A stretch of 52,352 nucleotides of DNA from Coriobacteriia bacterium (GCA_030526515.1 JAUNCQ010000005.1:1-52352); one strand, 5' to 3'; counted from the stretch's first letter, positions 33,981-42,888 are shown. Notes: a model not told the origin generated them from the sequence alone. Numbers and translations: made by a program.

Positions 33981-34730
33981 ATGAAACTTCTGGAAGGAAA
34001 GGTCGCCATCATCACCGGCGGCACTCGCGGCATCGGCTTCGAGATCGTTCGCACGTTCCTGGAAAACGGCGCCAAGGTGGCCCTGTGCGGCTCCCGCCAG
34101 GAAACCGCCGACAAGGCAGCCGCCAAGCTGCGTGAGGAAAACCCCGAGTGGGAGATCGAGGCAATTGCCCCCGACCTGTCCGACCCCGCATCCGTGAAGG
34201 AGGCCTTCACGGCCGTCAAGGACAAGTGGGGCCGCATCGACGTCCTGGGCAACAACGCCGGCATCTCCGCCCGCGACTCCCTGTACGAATACGACCCGGA
34301 GGATTTCAAGCGCCTCATGGACCTGAACGTCAACTCCGTGTTCTACGGCATCCAGGCAGTCGCCCCCATCATGAAGGAGCAGGGCGGCGGATCTATCATC
34401 AACACCAGCTCCATGGTGGGCCGCTACGGCCAGCCCCGCGGCTGCGCCTACCCCACCTCCAAGTTCGCCGTGAACGGCCTGACCCTGTCCCTGGCCCGCG
34501 AGCTGGCTCCTGACGGAATCCGCGTGAACGCCGTGTCCCCGGGCGTCACCCATACCGACATGGTGGACAACCTGCCCGAGTCCGTCATCCAGCCGCTGAT
34601 CGCATCCATTCCGCTGGGCCGCATGGGCACCCCGAAGGACATCGCCAACGCCTACCTGTTCCTGGCAAGCGATATGAGCTCCTATATTTCCGGCCAGATC
34701 CTGGGCGTGGACGGCCTGAGCCGCCCGTAA
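33981..34730 (+). CDS. Short-chain dehydrogenase, BaiA-like (candidate 3-alpha-hydroxysteroid dehydrogenase)
   Basis: A 249-residue classical SDR. The cofactor motif TGGTRGIGF, APDLSDP, NNAGIS, catalytic Ser143/144, Tyr157 and Lys161 (YPTSK) and the end motif VSPGVTHTDM are all present. From memory of the family, the length, TGGTRGIGF, the APDL block, YPxSK spacing and the YLFLASD-S-VDG-RP ending resemble BaiA, the bile-acid 3-alpha-hydroxysteroid dehydrogenase of Clostridium scindens, more than FabG. Coriobacteria from the gut are known for hydroxysteroid dehydrogenases. The substrate is therefore a proposal; other SDR substrates are possible. CGAAGGAAAGG precedes the ATG. An acyltransferase gene follows 19 bp downstream, probably co-transcribed. 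Confidence 0.8.
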   Translation: MKLLEGKVAIITGGTRGIGFEIVRTFLENGAKVALCGSRQETADKAAAKLREENPEWEIEAIAPDLSDPASVKEAFTAVKDKWGRIDVLGNNAGISARDSLYEYDPEDFKRLMDLNVNSVFYGIQAVAPIMKEQGGGSIINTSSMVGRYGQPRGCAYPTSKFAVNGLTLSLARELAPDGIRVNAVSPGVTHTDMVDNLPESVIQPLIASIPLGRMGTPKDIANAYLFLASDMSSYISGQILGVDGLSRP

Positions 34731-34749
34731 GCGCACCAAAGGAATACGT

Positions 34750-35802
34750 ATGGCAAGGCCTCGCATCGAATGGCTTGATTCCCTGCGGGGCCTTGCCATG
34801 TTCTTCGTCATTTTCGGGCACGCGTGGGCGCTGCCCGCCTGGGGCAAGATGCTCATCTACAGCTTCCACATGCCCCTGTTCTTCGCCATATCCGGTGCGG
34901 TTTTCCGCGTGTCCAAGTACGACCGCCTCCGCGACTGCGCCCTGGACAAGGCCAAGGGCCTGCTCCTCCCCTACCTGCTGCTGTACCTGGTGAACATCCC
35001 GCTGCAGCTGATCAGCTTCGGGGTTTTCGCCAACACGTTCTATTCGCCTCAAGACCTGCTGCTGGGCTTCCTGACCGGTAGCGTCATGGGCAACTCCGCC
35101 TGCTGGCCCCTGTGGTTCCTGCCCTGCCTGTACCTGGTCAGCGTCCTGTTCTGGATGCTGGCGCGTCTTGAGGTCAGGACGAAAGCCCCGCTGTGGCTCA
35201 CCGTGAGCCTGGTATTCGCCCTGGGCGTGGCAATCTGGGAGCTGGCACCCGGTCAGGGCCTGCTCCACTGGAAGACGGTGCCCATGGCCATGCTCTTCTA
35301 CTACCTGGGCCACGCCTTCATGAAGCACCGGGAGTCCGTGTTTCGTGCAATCGACTACGACGCAGGACGAAAATGCCGCCAGTCCCTGCGGTTCTTCGCA
35401 ACCCTGGCAATCCTGCTGGTCGCAGGCCTGTGGATGGGCTGGCTCAACGGCAAGATCTCCATGATGAGCAACATCTACCACAACTACGGCCTGATGCTGG
35501 GCTCCGCCTGCTGTACCAGCCTGGCCCTGGCCATGGTCACCATGGCGCTGCCCAAGGTCCGCATGCTGGACTTCGCGGGCAAGAACTCCCTGGGCTTCTT
35601 CGGCCTGCACCGCAACCTGCTCCATGGGATCGAGAACTGCACCCTGAACTTCCCGCTTCTGGGCTCCAACGCCCTGGTTGCCACGGCAGTGGTCTGGGCG
35701 GTGCTGTTCCCGCTGTGCGCCTTCGGCAACCGCTTCTTCCCGCCGCTGGTGGGCAAGTGGGCCAAGCCCATGCCGAAGGCTGCAGTCGCCAGCAAGGCCT
35801 AG
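34750..35802 (+). CDS. Membrane acyltransferase (acyltransferase family 3)
   Basis: A 350-residue integral membrane protein with about ten hydrophobic segments and the family-3 N-terminus EWLDSLRGLAMFFVIFGHAW, containing the conserved R and catalytic-type H. HMPLFFAISG and WPLWFLPCLYL are also typical. Such enzymes O-acetylate or otherwise acylate surface sugars, peptidoglycan or small molecules. It starts 19 bp after the SDR gene, so the two may act on one substrate, but the sequence does not show which. Start ATG is preceded by CAAAGGAAT. Confidence 0.85.
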   Translation: MARPRIEWLDSLRGLAMFFVIFGHAWALPAWGKMLIYSFHMPLFFAISGAVFRVSKYDRLRDCALDKAKGLLLPYLLLYLVNIPLQLISFGVFANTFYSPQDLLLGFLTGSVMGNSACWPLWFLPCLYLVSVLFWMLARLEVRTKAPLWLTVSLVFALGVAIWELAPGQGLLHWKTVPMAMLFYYLGHAFMKHRESVFRAIDYDAGRKCRQSLRFFATLAILLVAGLWMGWLNGKISMMSNIYHNYGLMLGSACCTSLALAMVTMALPKVRMLDFAGKNSLGFFGLHRNLLHGIENCTLNFPLLGSNALVATAVVWAVLFPLCAFGNRFFPPLVGKWAKPMPKAAVASKA

Positions 35803-35863
35803 CCCGAGCAAACGCAAAGCCCACGAGCGGCGCTGCATCCGAATCCGCCCCAGAACGCAAAAA

Positions 35864-35902
35864 GGCCCCGGAGCGCTCAGCCGCAACCGAGGCCCCGGGG
35901 CC
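35864..35902 (-). terminator. Terminator of cobW, facing the acyltransferase gene
   Basis: GGCCCCGG (35864-35871) pairs with CCGGGGCC (35895-35902). On the minus strand the hairpin is followed by TTTTT, so it ends the cobW transcript; it may also serve the convergent plus-strand gene. Confidence 0.8.
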
Positions 35903-35914
35903 GAAATCCCAATG

Positions 35915-37228
35915 CTATGCCAGGCAGGCGTCCAGGTCGGCCTCGACCTTGGCGCGGTCCATGCCCTTGCCTATGATCACCAGCTGCACGCGGCGATCGC
36001 CAACCTCTTCGTCCCAGTTGTCCTGGACCTCAGGGTACTCCTGGAAGATCTGCTCCAGCTCCTCCGGCGTGGAGGCAGCAGCCCAGGGGCCGGACTCGGT
36101 GGCGTAGACTTGGCGACCGGCCTGCTCGAAGATGATGGTGGTCTCCCAGTCGTCGTCGAACCACAGCAGGCCCTTGCAGCGGATGATGTCCTGGGGCCAG
36201 TCCATGGAAAACGCCCGCAGCTTCTCGCGGTCGAAGGGCGTGCGGCGCTCGTAAACGAAGGTGCTGATGCCGAATTCGGCCACGTGGTCATGCTCGCCGT
36301 CGTGGCAGTGGCCGCAGGCGCAGCCGGGACCGTGCTCGTGGTGATGCTCGTGACCGTGATCGTGCTCATGCGCATGGCCGTGCTCGTGGTCGTGGCAGCC
36401 GCAGTCGCAGTCCTCGCCATGCTCGTAGTCATGGTCGTGACCATGCTCGCTTTCGCCCCCTTCAGCAGCCTGACGGGCAGCGGCCTTTTCCTTGTCAGCC
36501 CGGTCCATCTCGCTGGCCCAGGTGGCAGAGGTCAGGACGCCCTCCAGGTCGAAGGAGCCTGTGTCCAGCAGCTCGGCCAGGTCGATGTTGCCGCGAACCG
36601 CCTCGATCATCTTGGCCTTCTTCTGCAGGCCGCGGACGATGGCCTTCAGCTCAGCCATCTGCTCAGGCGTCACGGAGTCGGCCTTGTTCATGACCAACGT
36701 GGAGCAGAACTCGATCTGGCTGATCAGGAGGCTGGCAATGTCGTGCTCCTCCAGGTCCTCGTCCAGCAGGTCCTGGCCGCCGTTGAACTCGTCGAACATG
36801 CGGGCGCAGTCCACCACGGCAATGACGTTGTCAATGACCATGGGAGCATCGCCTTCGCCCGCCTCCTGGCAGAACTCGCTGATGGTGAAGGCAATGGGCG
36901 CGGGCTCGCACACGCCGGAGGCCTCGATGATGATGTAGTCGAAGTCGCCGGAGTTGGCGATCTCACGCAGCTGCAGCGCCAGGTCCTCGGACAGCGTGCA
37001 GCAGATGCAGCCGTTGGTCATGGGAATCAGGCTGTCGTCCATGGTGGTCAGGGCGCCGGTCTTGGCAATCAGGTCCGCGTCCACATTGACCTCGCCGATG
37101 TCGTTGACGATCACGGCGGCGCGGATGCCCTGGGTGTTGGTGAGGATGTGATTCAGCAACGTGGTCTTGCCGGCTCCCAGGTAGCCGGTGATCATCGCTA
37201 TCTTGATGGGTTCTTGCTCCTGCGTCAT
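35915..37228 (-). CDS. CobW/COG0523 GTPase with a long His/Asp/Cys-rich metal-binding stretch
   Basis: A 437-residue metallochaperone-type GTPase. P-loop GYLGAGKTT (about residues 15-23), the metal motif CICC (74-77), the guanine motif NKAD and a C-terminal CobW domain are present. Between the two domains (about 265-320) lies a stretch of roughly 55 residues made almost only of His, Asp, Glu, Gly and Cys (for instance HGHDHDYEHGEDCDCGCHDH), a likely metal store. Members of the family deliver Zn, Co, Fe or assist Ni; the metal cannot be told from sequence. LarC and an NiFe hydrogenase in the same window make nickel plausible. Start 37228 has GGAGC just upstream. Confidence 0.88.
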   Translation of the reverse strand: MTQEQEPIKIAMITGYLGAGKTTLLNHILTNTQGIRAAVIVNDIGEVNVDADLIAKTGALTTMDDSLIPMTNGCICCTLSEDLALQLREIANSGDFDYIIIEASGVCEPAPIAFTISEFCQEAGEGDAPMVIDNVIAVVDCARMFDEFNGGQDLLDEDLEEHDIASLLISQIEFCSTLVMNKADSVTPEQMAELKAIVRGLQKKAKMIEAVRGNIDLAELLDTGSFDLEGVLTSATWASEMDRADKEKAAARQAAEGGESEHGHDHDYEHGEDCDCGCHDHEHGHAHEHDHGHEHHHEHGPGCACGHCHDGEHDHVAEFGISTFVYERRTPFDREKLRAFSMDWPQDIIRCKGLLWFDDDWETTIIFEQAGRQVYATESGPWAAASTPEELEQIFQEYPEVQDNWDEEVGDRRVQLVIIGKGMDRAKVEADLDACLA

Positions 37229-37278
37229 AGGTGCTCCAATCATGGTCAATCAGCGGGCGAAACAGCCGCCCGGTCAAG

Positions 37279-37821
37279 CTACTCGATGCTGGCGCCCAGC
37301 AGACGGGCTTCCTCCAGGCCGGGATTGCCTGCAATGGCGCCCTTCTCATACACGCTGCCCACGGCCACCACGCCCAGGACCTCCTGCTTGCAGTAGTTGG
37401 CGCACACGTTGAAGGAGTCGATCAGCGGCTGAGCCGTGGACGGATCCTTGTCCTCATAGGTCAGCAGCAGCGCAACCTCCTTGATGCCGAAGGGCTTGGC
37501 AATACCGCAGAACATGCGGTCCTGGAAGGCCTTGATCTGGGCCGGATAGCTGTAGTAGTACATGGGAATGGCGAACACCAGCACGTCGGCCCAGCGCAGC
37601 TCCGGATAGAAGTCCTGCATCTGGTCTTTCTGGACGCATTCGCCCTCATGGCCGAAGCAGTACTCGCAGGCCTGGCAGCCTGCGATCTTCGCATGGCCCA
37701 CCTCGATCAGCTTGACCTCATGGCCGGCGCCCTTCGCGCCCTCCATGAACGCATCCGCCAGCTGGGCGGAGTTTCCGCCGCTACGGGGGCTGCCGTGGAC
37801 CACCAGGATGTTCTTCGCCAT
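37279..37821 (-). CDS. Flavodoxin-fold NADPH-dependent FMN reductase
   Basis: A 180-residue flavoprotein of the FMN-reductase family. It begins with ILVVHGSPRSGGNSAQLADAF (phosphate-binding loop) and has the PMYYYSYPAQIKAFQDR segment. A Cys group C-x2-C-x2-C-x6-C (GCQACEYC to ECVQ) has the spacing of iron-sulfur flavoproteins, so a 4Fe-4S cluster is possible. It would transfer electrons in redox defence or metabolism; substrate unknown. It lies upstream of cobW on the same strand with about 50 bp between. Confidence 0.85.
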   Translation of the reverse strand: MAKNILVVHGSPRSGGNSAQLADAFMEGAKGAGHEVKLIEVGHAKIAGCQACEYCFGHEGECVQKDQMQDFYPELRWADVLVFAIPMYYYSYPAQIKAFQDRMFCGIAKPFGIKEVALLLTYEDKDPSTAQPLIDSFNVCANYCKQEVLGVVAVGSVYEKGAIAGNPGLEEARLLGASIE

Positions 37822-37881
37822 GGTTCGCTCCTTGTCTTTCGCTCAGATATTCCGAATCTACGGGACCGAATACCCGCTTCC

Positions 37882-38316
37882 CTACGCGGGCTCTACCAGC
37901 GTGTCGTACAGCGCGTACAGCTCAGGCAGCGCGCGCTTGATGCTGGTGGGCTTGAAGCCGTCCGCCTCCACGATGCAGTGGGTGGACTCCGCCGTGGCCA
38001 GGGGCCGGTCGTTTTCCAGGTCCATGCCCTGGGTATAGAACTCGTAGGCGTAGGTGGTCTTGGTGGGCCGGTTGCTGATCACGCGGGTGCGGACTATGAC
38101 CGTGTCGCCGTAGCGCAGGGGGCTTCCGTAGTGCAGGTGGGCGTCTACCACGGGCGAAAGATAGCCCAGCTCCTCCATCTGCGCGTACGGGTAGCCGGCA
38201 GCCTCCAGGAACGCGGTGCGGGCATCCTCCATGTACAGCAGGTAGTTGGCGTGGTACACAACGCCCATCTGGTCGGTTTCCGCATAGCGGACCTTAATGG
38301 GTACGTCGACGATCAT
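37882..38316 (-). CDS. Acyl-CoA thioesterase, YbgC/4-hydroxybenzoyl-CoA type
   Basis: A 144-residue hot-dog thioesterase. The N-terminal VRYAETDQMGVVYHANYLLYMEDAR segment carries the catalytic Asp of the family, and LHYGSPLRYGDTVIV follows. It hydrolyses acyl-CoA or acyl-ACP. In menaquinone makers a related enzyme (MenI) cleaves DHNA-CoA just before MenA; the adjacent, divergent prenyltransferase makes that role attractive, though only by position. Start 38316 is chosen because GAGGAG lies 4 nt upstream; a start 12 nt earlier is in frame. Confidence 0.85.
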   Translation of the reverse strand: MIVDVPIKVRYAETDQMGVVYHANYLLYMEDARTAFLEAAGYPYAQMEELGYLSPVVDAHLHYGSPLRYGDTVIVRTRVISNRPTKTTYAYEFYTQGMDLENDRPLATAESTHCIVEADGFKPTSIKRALPELYALYDTLVEPA

Positions 38317-38411
38317 TTGGCTCCTCATTCACGTTGAGCGGGTCCCTTGCGGGACGTATTTTGCAAAACACCATTATACTAAAGCAGCAATCCACAGACT
38401 AAGGAATCACC

Positions 38412-39356
38412 GTGACCAAGAACACCACGCCCGCAAAGCGCTACAACAACCTGACGCCCCTCATGATCTTGCAGCTGGCCGCCCCGCACACCTGGTCGGC
38501 CGCCATCATGCCCGTGCTCCTGTCCGCCTGCATTGCCGCCGCCGGCGGCGCCGGCCTGAGCGTGGTCATGTTCGTGGTGCTGCTGGCCATATGCGTGCTC
38601 ATGCAGTCCGCGGTGAACACCCTGAACGACTACATGGACTACGTGAAGGGCGCCGACACCGTGGAAAACCAGCTGGACCCCACCGATGCGGTGCTGGTCT
38701 ACAACAACGTGAACCCCAAGCAGGTGCTGGCGCTGGTGGTCCTTCAGCTGGTGCTGAGCTTTGCCCTGGGAATCTACGTGATCCTGCAGACCAGCTGGAT
38801 CACCCTGGCCATTGGCCTGGCAGGCTTGGCGGTGCTGGTCTTCTACTCCGTGGGCAAGGTGCCCCTGTCCTACCTGCCCCTGGGAGAGTTCGCCAGCGGC
38901 TTCACCATGGGCGGCCTGGAGACCCTGGCCTGCACCTACGCCCTGACCGGCACCTTCAGCTGGTACCCGCTGCTGGTCAGCGTCCCCCTCATGTGTACCA
39001 TCGGCCTGATCAACTTCACCAACAACACCTGCGACATAGAAAAGGACATCGAGGCCGACCGCAAGACCCTGTCGGTGCACCTGGGCCGCCCCAAGGCGCG
39101 CCGCGCCTACAAGGGGCTGCTGTTCACGTCCCTGGCCCTCATGTGCGTGCTGGTGGCAGTGTTCTACACCCCGGGCCTGGTCGTGTGCGCCTGCATGCTG
39201 GCAGCCGGCTACCCGCTGCTGAAAGCCCTGTGCGCCAACCCGCTGGTGCTCCAGTCCCGCGGCCCGGCCATGGCCCAGGCGGTCAGCGTCAACATCACCT
39301 TCAACGTGTTCTACGACGCCGCCATCCTATTCGGCTCCTGCGCGGTCCTGCTCTAG
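38412..39356 (+). CDS. menA: 1,4-dihydroxy-2-naphthoate prenyltransferase-like (MenA, UbiA family)
   Basis: A 314-residue integral membrane prenyltransferase with eight or nine hydrophobic segments and two Asp-rich motifs, NDYMDYVKG and NNTCDIEKDIEADRKT, the Mg-diphosphate sites of UbiA enzymes. The Asn-Asp-rich first motif and the overall pattern fit MenA, which makes demethylmenaquinone. Other UbiA substrates cannot be excluded. Start is GTG with TAAGGA upstream. A TATACT (38375-38380) in the 95-bp divergent gap with the thioesterase gene is a possible -10. Confidence 0.82.
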   Translation: MTKNTTPAKRYNNLTPLMILQLAAPHTWSAAIMPVLLSACIAAAGGAGLSVVMFVVLLAICVLMQSAVNTLNDYMDYVKGADTVENQLDPTDAVLVYNNVNPKQVLALVVLQLVLSFALGIYVILQTSWITLAIGLAGLAVLVFYSVGKVPLSYLPLGEFASGFTMGGLETLACTYALTGTFSWYPLLVSVPLMCTIGLINFTNNTCDIEKDIEADRKTLSVHLGRPKARRAYKGLLFTSLALMCVLVAVFYTPGLVVCACMLAAGYPLLKALCANPLVLQSRGPAMAQAVSVNITFNVFYDAAILFGSCAVLL

Positions 39357-39360
39357 AGCG

Positions 39361-39377
39361 GGACGAAAATTTCGTCC
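39361..39377. terminator. Palindrome GGACGAAAATTTCGTCC between convergent genes
   Basis: A perfect inverted repeat around a single A, lying between the menA stop (39356) and the kinase stop (39379). As RNA it would form a 6-7 bp stem on either strand, so it may be a small bidirectional terminator. The arms GGACGAAA are one base off the GGGCGAAA motif. Confidence 0.55.
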
Positions 39378-39378
39378 T

Positions 39379-41691
39379 CTAACGATCAGAGGCCTGGGCC
39401 ACCTGGAGGATCTTGGTCAGCTGCACGTAGATGTCCTTCACGTTGATGGGTTTGGCCAGATGGCCGTTCATGCCGCTGCGGAAGGCGTCGCGACGGTCTT
39501 CCTCGAAGGCGTTGGCCGTCATGGCCACGATGGGCACGCTGGCCTTGATCGGGTCCGTCATGCGGCGGATGGCCACGGTGGCCTCGTAGCCGTTCATGAC
39601 CGGCATCTGGATGTCCATGAGCACCAGGTCGTAGTAGCGCGAATCGTTCTGGACGATCAGGTCGAAGCAGGCGCGGCCGTCCGCTGCGCGGTCCACCTGG
39701 AAGCCGGCGTCCTGCAGGATCTCGATGGCGATCTCGGCGTTGAGATCGTTGTCCTCCGCCAGCAGCACCCGCTTGCCCCGGAACAGGGTCATGTCCACGG
39801 TGCGGTCCATCTGCTTCAGGCAGTCTTCGGCCTCCGCGATGCGGTGCGGCAGGACCACCTCCACGATGGTGCCCTGGCCCTTGTGGCTCTTCACGTTGAT
39901 GCTGCCGCCCAGAATGGACACCAGCTGCTTGACGATGGGCATGCCCAGGCCAGTGCCCTCGATGCCGGCATCGGTGGTGGTGTTCTCGCGGCTGAACTCG
40001 TCGAAGACATGGGGCAGGAACTCCTCGCTCATGCCAATGCCGTCGTCGGCCACCGTGGTGCGGAACAGGGCAATGCCCTCCTGGGTGCTGGGCAGCTCGT
40101 CAACCTGCCAGATCACGTTGCCGCCGGGCTTGGTGTACTTGTAGGCGTTGGAGATCAGGTTGATGAACACGTCGCGGGACTTGGCCACATCACAGTATAC
40201 GTAGTCGTGCTCCACGTTCACCTGGGTAACGAAGTTGATCTGCTTGTCCTGCATCATCTCAGCGAACATGGAGGTGATGCCGTCGCAGTACTGCTCAACG
40301 TTGCCAACGATTTCGTCCAACTCCATGGAGGACTGCTCTATGCGGGTCATCTCCAGCACGTTGTTGATGATGGACAGGAGCACGTCGTTGGCACTGGCGA
40401 TCTTGTCCAGGTAGTCCTGACGACGAACGGGGTCGTCCTGGTGCTTTTCCAGCAGGTCGCGGAAGCCCATGATGGCGTTCATGGGAGTGCGGATGTCGTG
40501 GCTCATGTTGAACAGGAAGTTCGTCTTGGCCTTGTTGGCGTTTTCGGTGGCAATCAGCGCCTGCTCCAGCTCCGCCTGGGTCCGCAGCTGCTTGACCTTG
40601 GTGTCGTGGATGGAGCGGGTGGCGAAAATGACCTGGGCAACCTGGCCCTGCTCGTCGCGAGCTGCCTCGATGAAGGTGACCTGGCGCCATTCGCGGGGGT
40701 AGGCTTCGTCCCCCGTGGTGAACAGGGCGCTTTCGTACTCTTCCGTCACCAGCTTCTTACCGGACATGCGCTCTTGCAGCGTGTCCAGGCTCACGAAGTC
40801 CTTGATGCGCTGGTAGTGATGGGGCGCCACCATCTCGGTCGCGAAGAACTCCAGGGCGTCGTCGGCCGTAGCGAAGTCGCGAATTCGACGCCTCACCTCC
40901 TCCTCGCAGGCCACCTGGTGGAACTGAAGGTTCCGCAGATCCAGCAGGTACATGGCGGTGTAGATTTCGCCCAAGGACGCGAAGATGCGCGTGTTGGCGG
41001 CCAGCTCCTGGTTGGCGGAGGTGTTCAGCTGGGTCATGGACTCGATGGTGTCCATGCGGTCCACCAGGTCGCGGTTGGCACGACGCAGCTTGAGGCGGGA
41101 CAGCTCATGGCGGGCCTTAGCCGCGCAGATATGCAGGTTGACGGCCACGCTGATCAGGGCGAAGGCCAGAGCGTCGGCAATGTCCACGAAGGCCACCGAG
41201 GGAGGTTCGAACGCAGCGGCCAATATGATGAAGATCACGGTGCATATCAGCATCTCGCCCAGCAGCAGGGCCGGAGACCCGCCCAGGATCATGGGCATGA
41301 CCACTATGACCACCATGAAGGTCACCGAGAGCTGCTCCGCCGTACCGATGGTGCCGGTGTAGATGCTCAGGCCGTAGACGGAAAGCGAGAACAGCACCAT
41401 GCCCGCGTACGTGCGCTTCATGCCGCGCTCAGCGCCGGAGTGCACCAGGCCCATGACCACCAGGTTCGCCAGGCACACGGTGAAGTACGCCACGCGGTTG
41501 CCCTCCAGCAGCGGATCCATGTAGGTCAGAATGGCGAAGAGCATGGTCATCGCGGCGATGACGCCCGGCAGCACCTTCATGATCTGTATGTTTGACTTCA
41601 GCAGGGGACGCTTGACCGCCTGATACTCCTGCTCGGACAGACCGGCGTACAGCCAGGCCCTACGTGCCTTTTCCTTCAGGGAAGAACCCAT
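39379..41691 (-). CDS. Hybrid sensor histidine kinase / response regulator (paralogue 2)
   Basis: A 770-residue relative of the kinase at 30.4 kb. It shares the N-terminal AWLYAGLSEQEY element, a six-segment membrane domain (about 35-190), a coiled coil with a shorter sensory region, HisKA with NMSHDIRTPMNAIMGF (His near residue 398), a HATPase (DDGIGMS, EGTGLGM) and a receiver (LLAEDNDLN, LVLMDIQMP; Asp near 693). The stretch around the phospho-accepting His is identical to paralogue 1 over about 30 residues, pointing to recent duplication or gene conversion. There is no partner regulator nearby, so output must go through another protein. The 174-bp upstream gap shows no clear promoter. Confidence 0.9.
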   Translation of the reverse strand: MGSSLKEKARRAWLYAGLSEQEYQAVKRPLLKSNIQIMKVLPGVIAAMTMLFAILTYMDPLLEGNRVAYFTVCLANLVVMGLVHSGAERGMKRTYAGMVLFSLSVYGLSIYTGTIGTAEQLSVTFMVVIVVMPMILGGSPALLLGEMLICTVIFIILAAAFEPPSVAFVDIADALAFALISVAVNLHICAAKARHELSRLKLRRANRDLVDRMDTIESMTQLNTSANQELAANTRIFASLGEIYTAMYLLDLRNLQFHQVACEEEVRRRIRDFATADDALEFFATEMVAPHHYQRIKDFVSLDTLQERMSGKKLVTEEYESALFTTGDEAYPREWRQVTFIEAARDEQGQVAQVIFATRSIHDTKVKQLRTQAELEQALIATENANKAKTNFLFNMSHDIRTPMNAIMGFRDLLEKHQDDPVRRQDYLDKIASANDVLLSIINNVLEMTRIEQSSMELDEIVGNVEQYCDGITSMFAEMMQDKQINFVTQVNVEHDYVYCDVAKSRDVFINLISNAYKYTKPGGNVIWQVDELPSTQEGIALFRTTVADDGIGMSEEFLPHVFDEFSRENTTTDAGIEGTGLGMPIVKQLVSILGGSINVKSHKGQGTIVEVVLPHRIAEAEDCLKQMDRTVDMTLFRGKRVLLAEDNDLNAEIAIEILQDAGFQVDRAADGRACFDLIVQNDSRYYDLVLMDIQMPVMNGYEATVAIRRMTDPIKASVPIVAMTANAFEEDRRDAFRSGMNGHLAKPINVKDIYVQLTKILQVAQASDR

Positions 41692-41865
41692 GAACAGCCA
41701 CCTTGCTCAACTCGATATGCATGCACTTGACGCGTCGGGCAGACGCACGGTCGTACCCAGAATCAAGCTATCACAGGGACGGCTGCTCTCCATATTTGTT
41801 TGAAATACCGTTACCTAACGAATGCGCTGCTCAGGACGAAATCCACGTCGCGACCCGCGGCGAAG

Positions 41866-42879
41866 CTACTCCCAGGTCAGGGTGGCAACGCTCCCCCACA
41901 GCTGTTGCAAGCAGCAGGGATCCGCGGCCAGGCGCGGTCCCCACAGGGCAAGCAGGTCCTCCGGGGTCACCGGCTCCTCCTGGGGCAGCAGTCCGCTCAG
42001 GGCGGCGATGCGTCCCAGCAGCACCTGGGGCGAGCCGTATTCCTGCAGCAGGGCGTCCAGATGGGCGGCCTTGTGGCGCTTGGCCAGCCGCTCCCCCGTG
42101 GGCGCGCAGATCAGCGGCACGTGGGCATAGGTGACGCCCGGCAGCCCCAGGGACTCCTGGAGCAGCATCTGCTGGCAGCAGGAGTCCAGCAGGTCGTTGC
42201 CTCGCACCACGCTGGTAACGCCCTGGACGGCATCGTCGCAGACCACGGCCAGCTGGTAGGCGAAGGAGCCATCGGCACGGCGGATCACGACGTCACCGGC
42301 CTGGGACACCACATCCTGGCGCACGTCCCCGGCTACCTGGTCCCGGAAGGCGAACACGCTGCCCTCAGACCGCGCCTGGCAGGCGCGGGACACGTCCAGG
42401 CGCCACGAGGGACCGGGTCGGCCCTGGGACCGCACCAGGGCGTCCCGAGCCTGCTGCTCAGCGGCCGAAAGCCCCTTGCAGGTGCCGGCATAGACCTGGT
42501 GCTCTCCCCTATGGGGAGCCGATGCCGCCTTCAGGTCCGCACGGGTGCAGAAGCACGGATACGTGAGCTGGTTTTCGCCCAGAAGGTCAAAGGCCAGGCG
42601 GTATGCCTCATCACGGCCGGACTGGTAGAACGGACCCTCATCCCAGGTCAAGCCCAGCAGCTCGTAGTCCCGCATGACCTGGTCAACGTACTCCTGGCGG
42701 GAACGGGTCTGGTCCAGGTCCTCTATGCGCAGGACCATGCGCCCGTCCTGGGCCTTGGCCACCAGCCAGGCCACCAGGGACGCGAACACGTTGCCGGCAT
42801 GCATGCGACCGGTGGGAGACGGAGCGAAGCGCCCCACCACGGGACGCTTCGCATTGTGATTCGTATGCAGTTCGGACAT
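41866..42879 (-). CDS. gluQ: Glutamyl-Q tRNA(Asp) synthetase-like protein
   Basis: A 337-residue GluRS paralogue lacking the anticodon-binding domain. The HIGH-like element is FAPSPTGRMHAGN, followed by RIEDLDQTRS; a zinc site is formed by CFCTRAD and YAGTC, and the KMSKS-like loop is LAKRHKA. GluQ attaches glutamate to queuosine in tRNA(Asp) after activation without tRNA. The length slightly exceeds the usual 290-310. The gene is 10 bp downstream of iorB and probably co-transcribed; no functional tie is evident. Confidence 0.9.
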   Translation of the reverse strand: MSELHTNHNAKRPVVGRFAPSPTGRMHAGNVFASLVAWLVAKAQDGRMVLRIEDLDQTRSRQEYVDQVMRDYELLGLTWDEGPFYQSGRDEAYRLAFDLLGENQLTYPCFCTRADLKAASAPHRGEHQVYAGTCKGLSAAEQQARDALVRSQGRPGPSWRLDVSRACQARSEGSVFAFRDQVAGDVRQDVVSQAGDVVIRRADGSFAYQLAVVCDDAVQGVTSVVRGNDLLDSCCQQMLLQESLGLPGVTYAHVPLICAPTGERLAKRHKAAHLDALLQEYGSPQVLLGRIAALSGLLPQEEPVTPEDLLALWGPRLAADPCCLQQLWGSVATLTWE

Positions 42880-42888
42880 GGATCCGAC

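Noticed and set aside
36200-36440. Tandem CATGCTCGTGGT-like DNA repeats
   Set aside because: They simply encode the His/Asp/Gly-rich stretch of the CobW protein on the minus strand.
39460-41595. 711-codon plus-strand open frame opposite hybrid kinase 2
   Set aside because: Shadow of the kinase gene; His/Gly/Val-rich without domain features.
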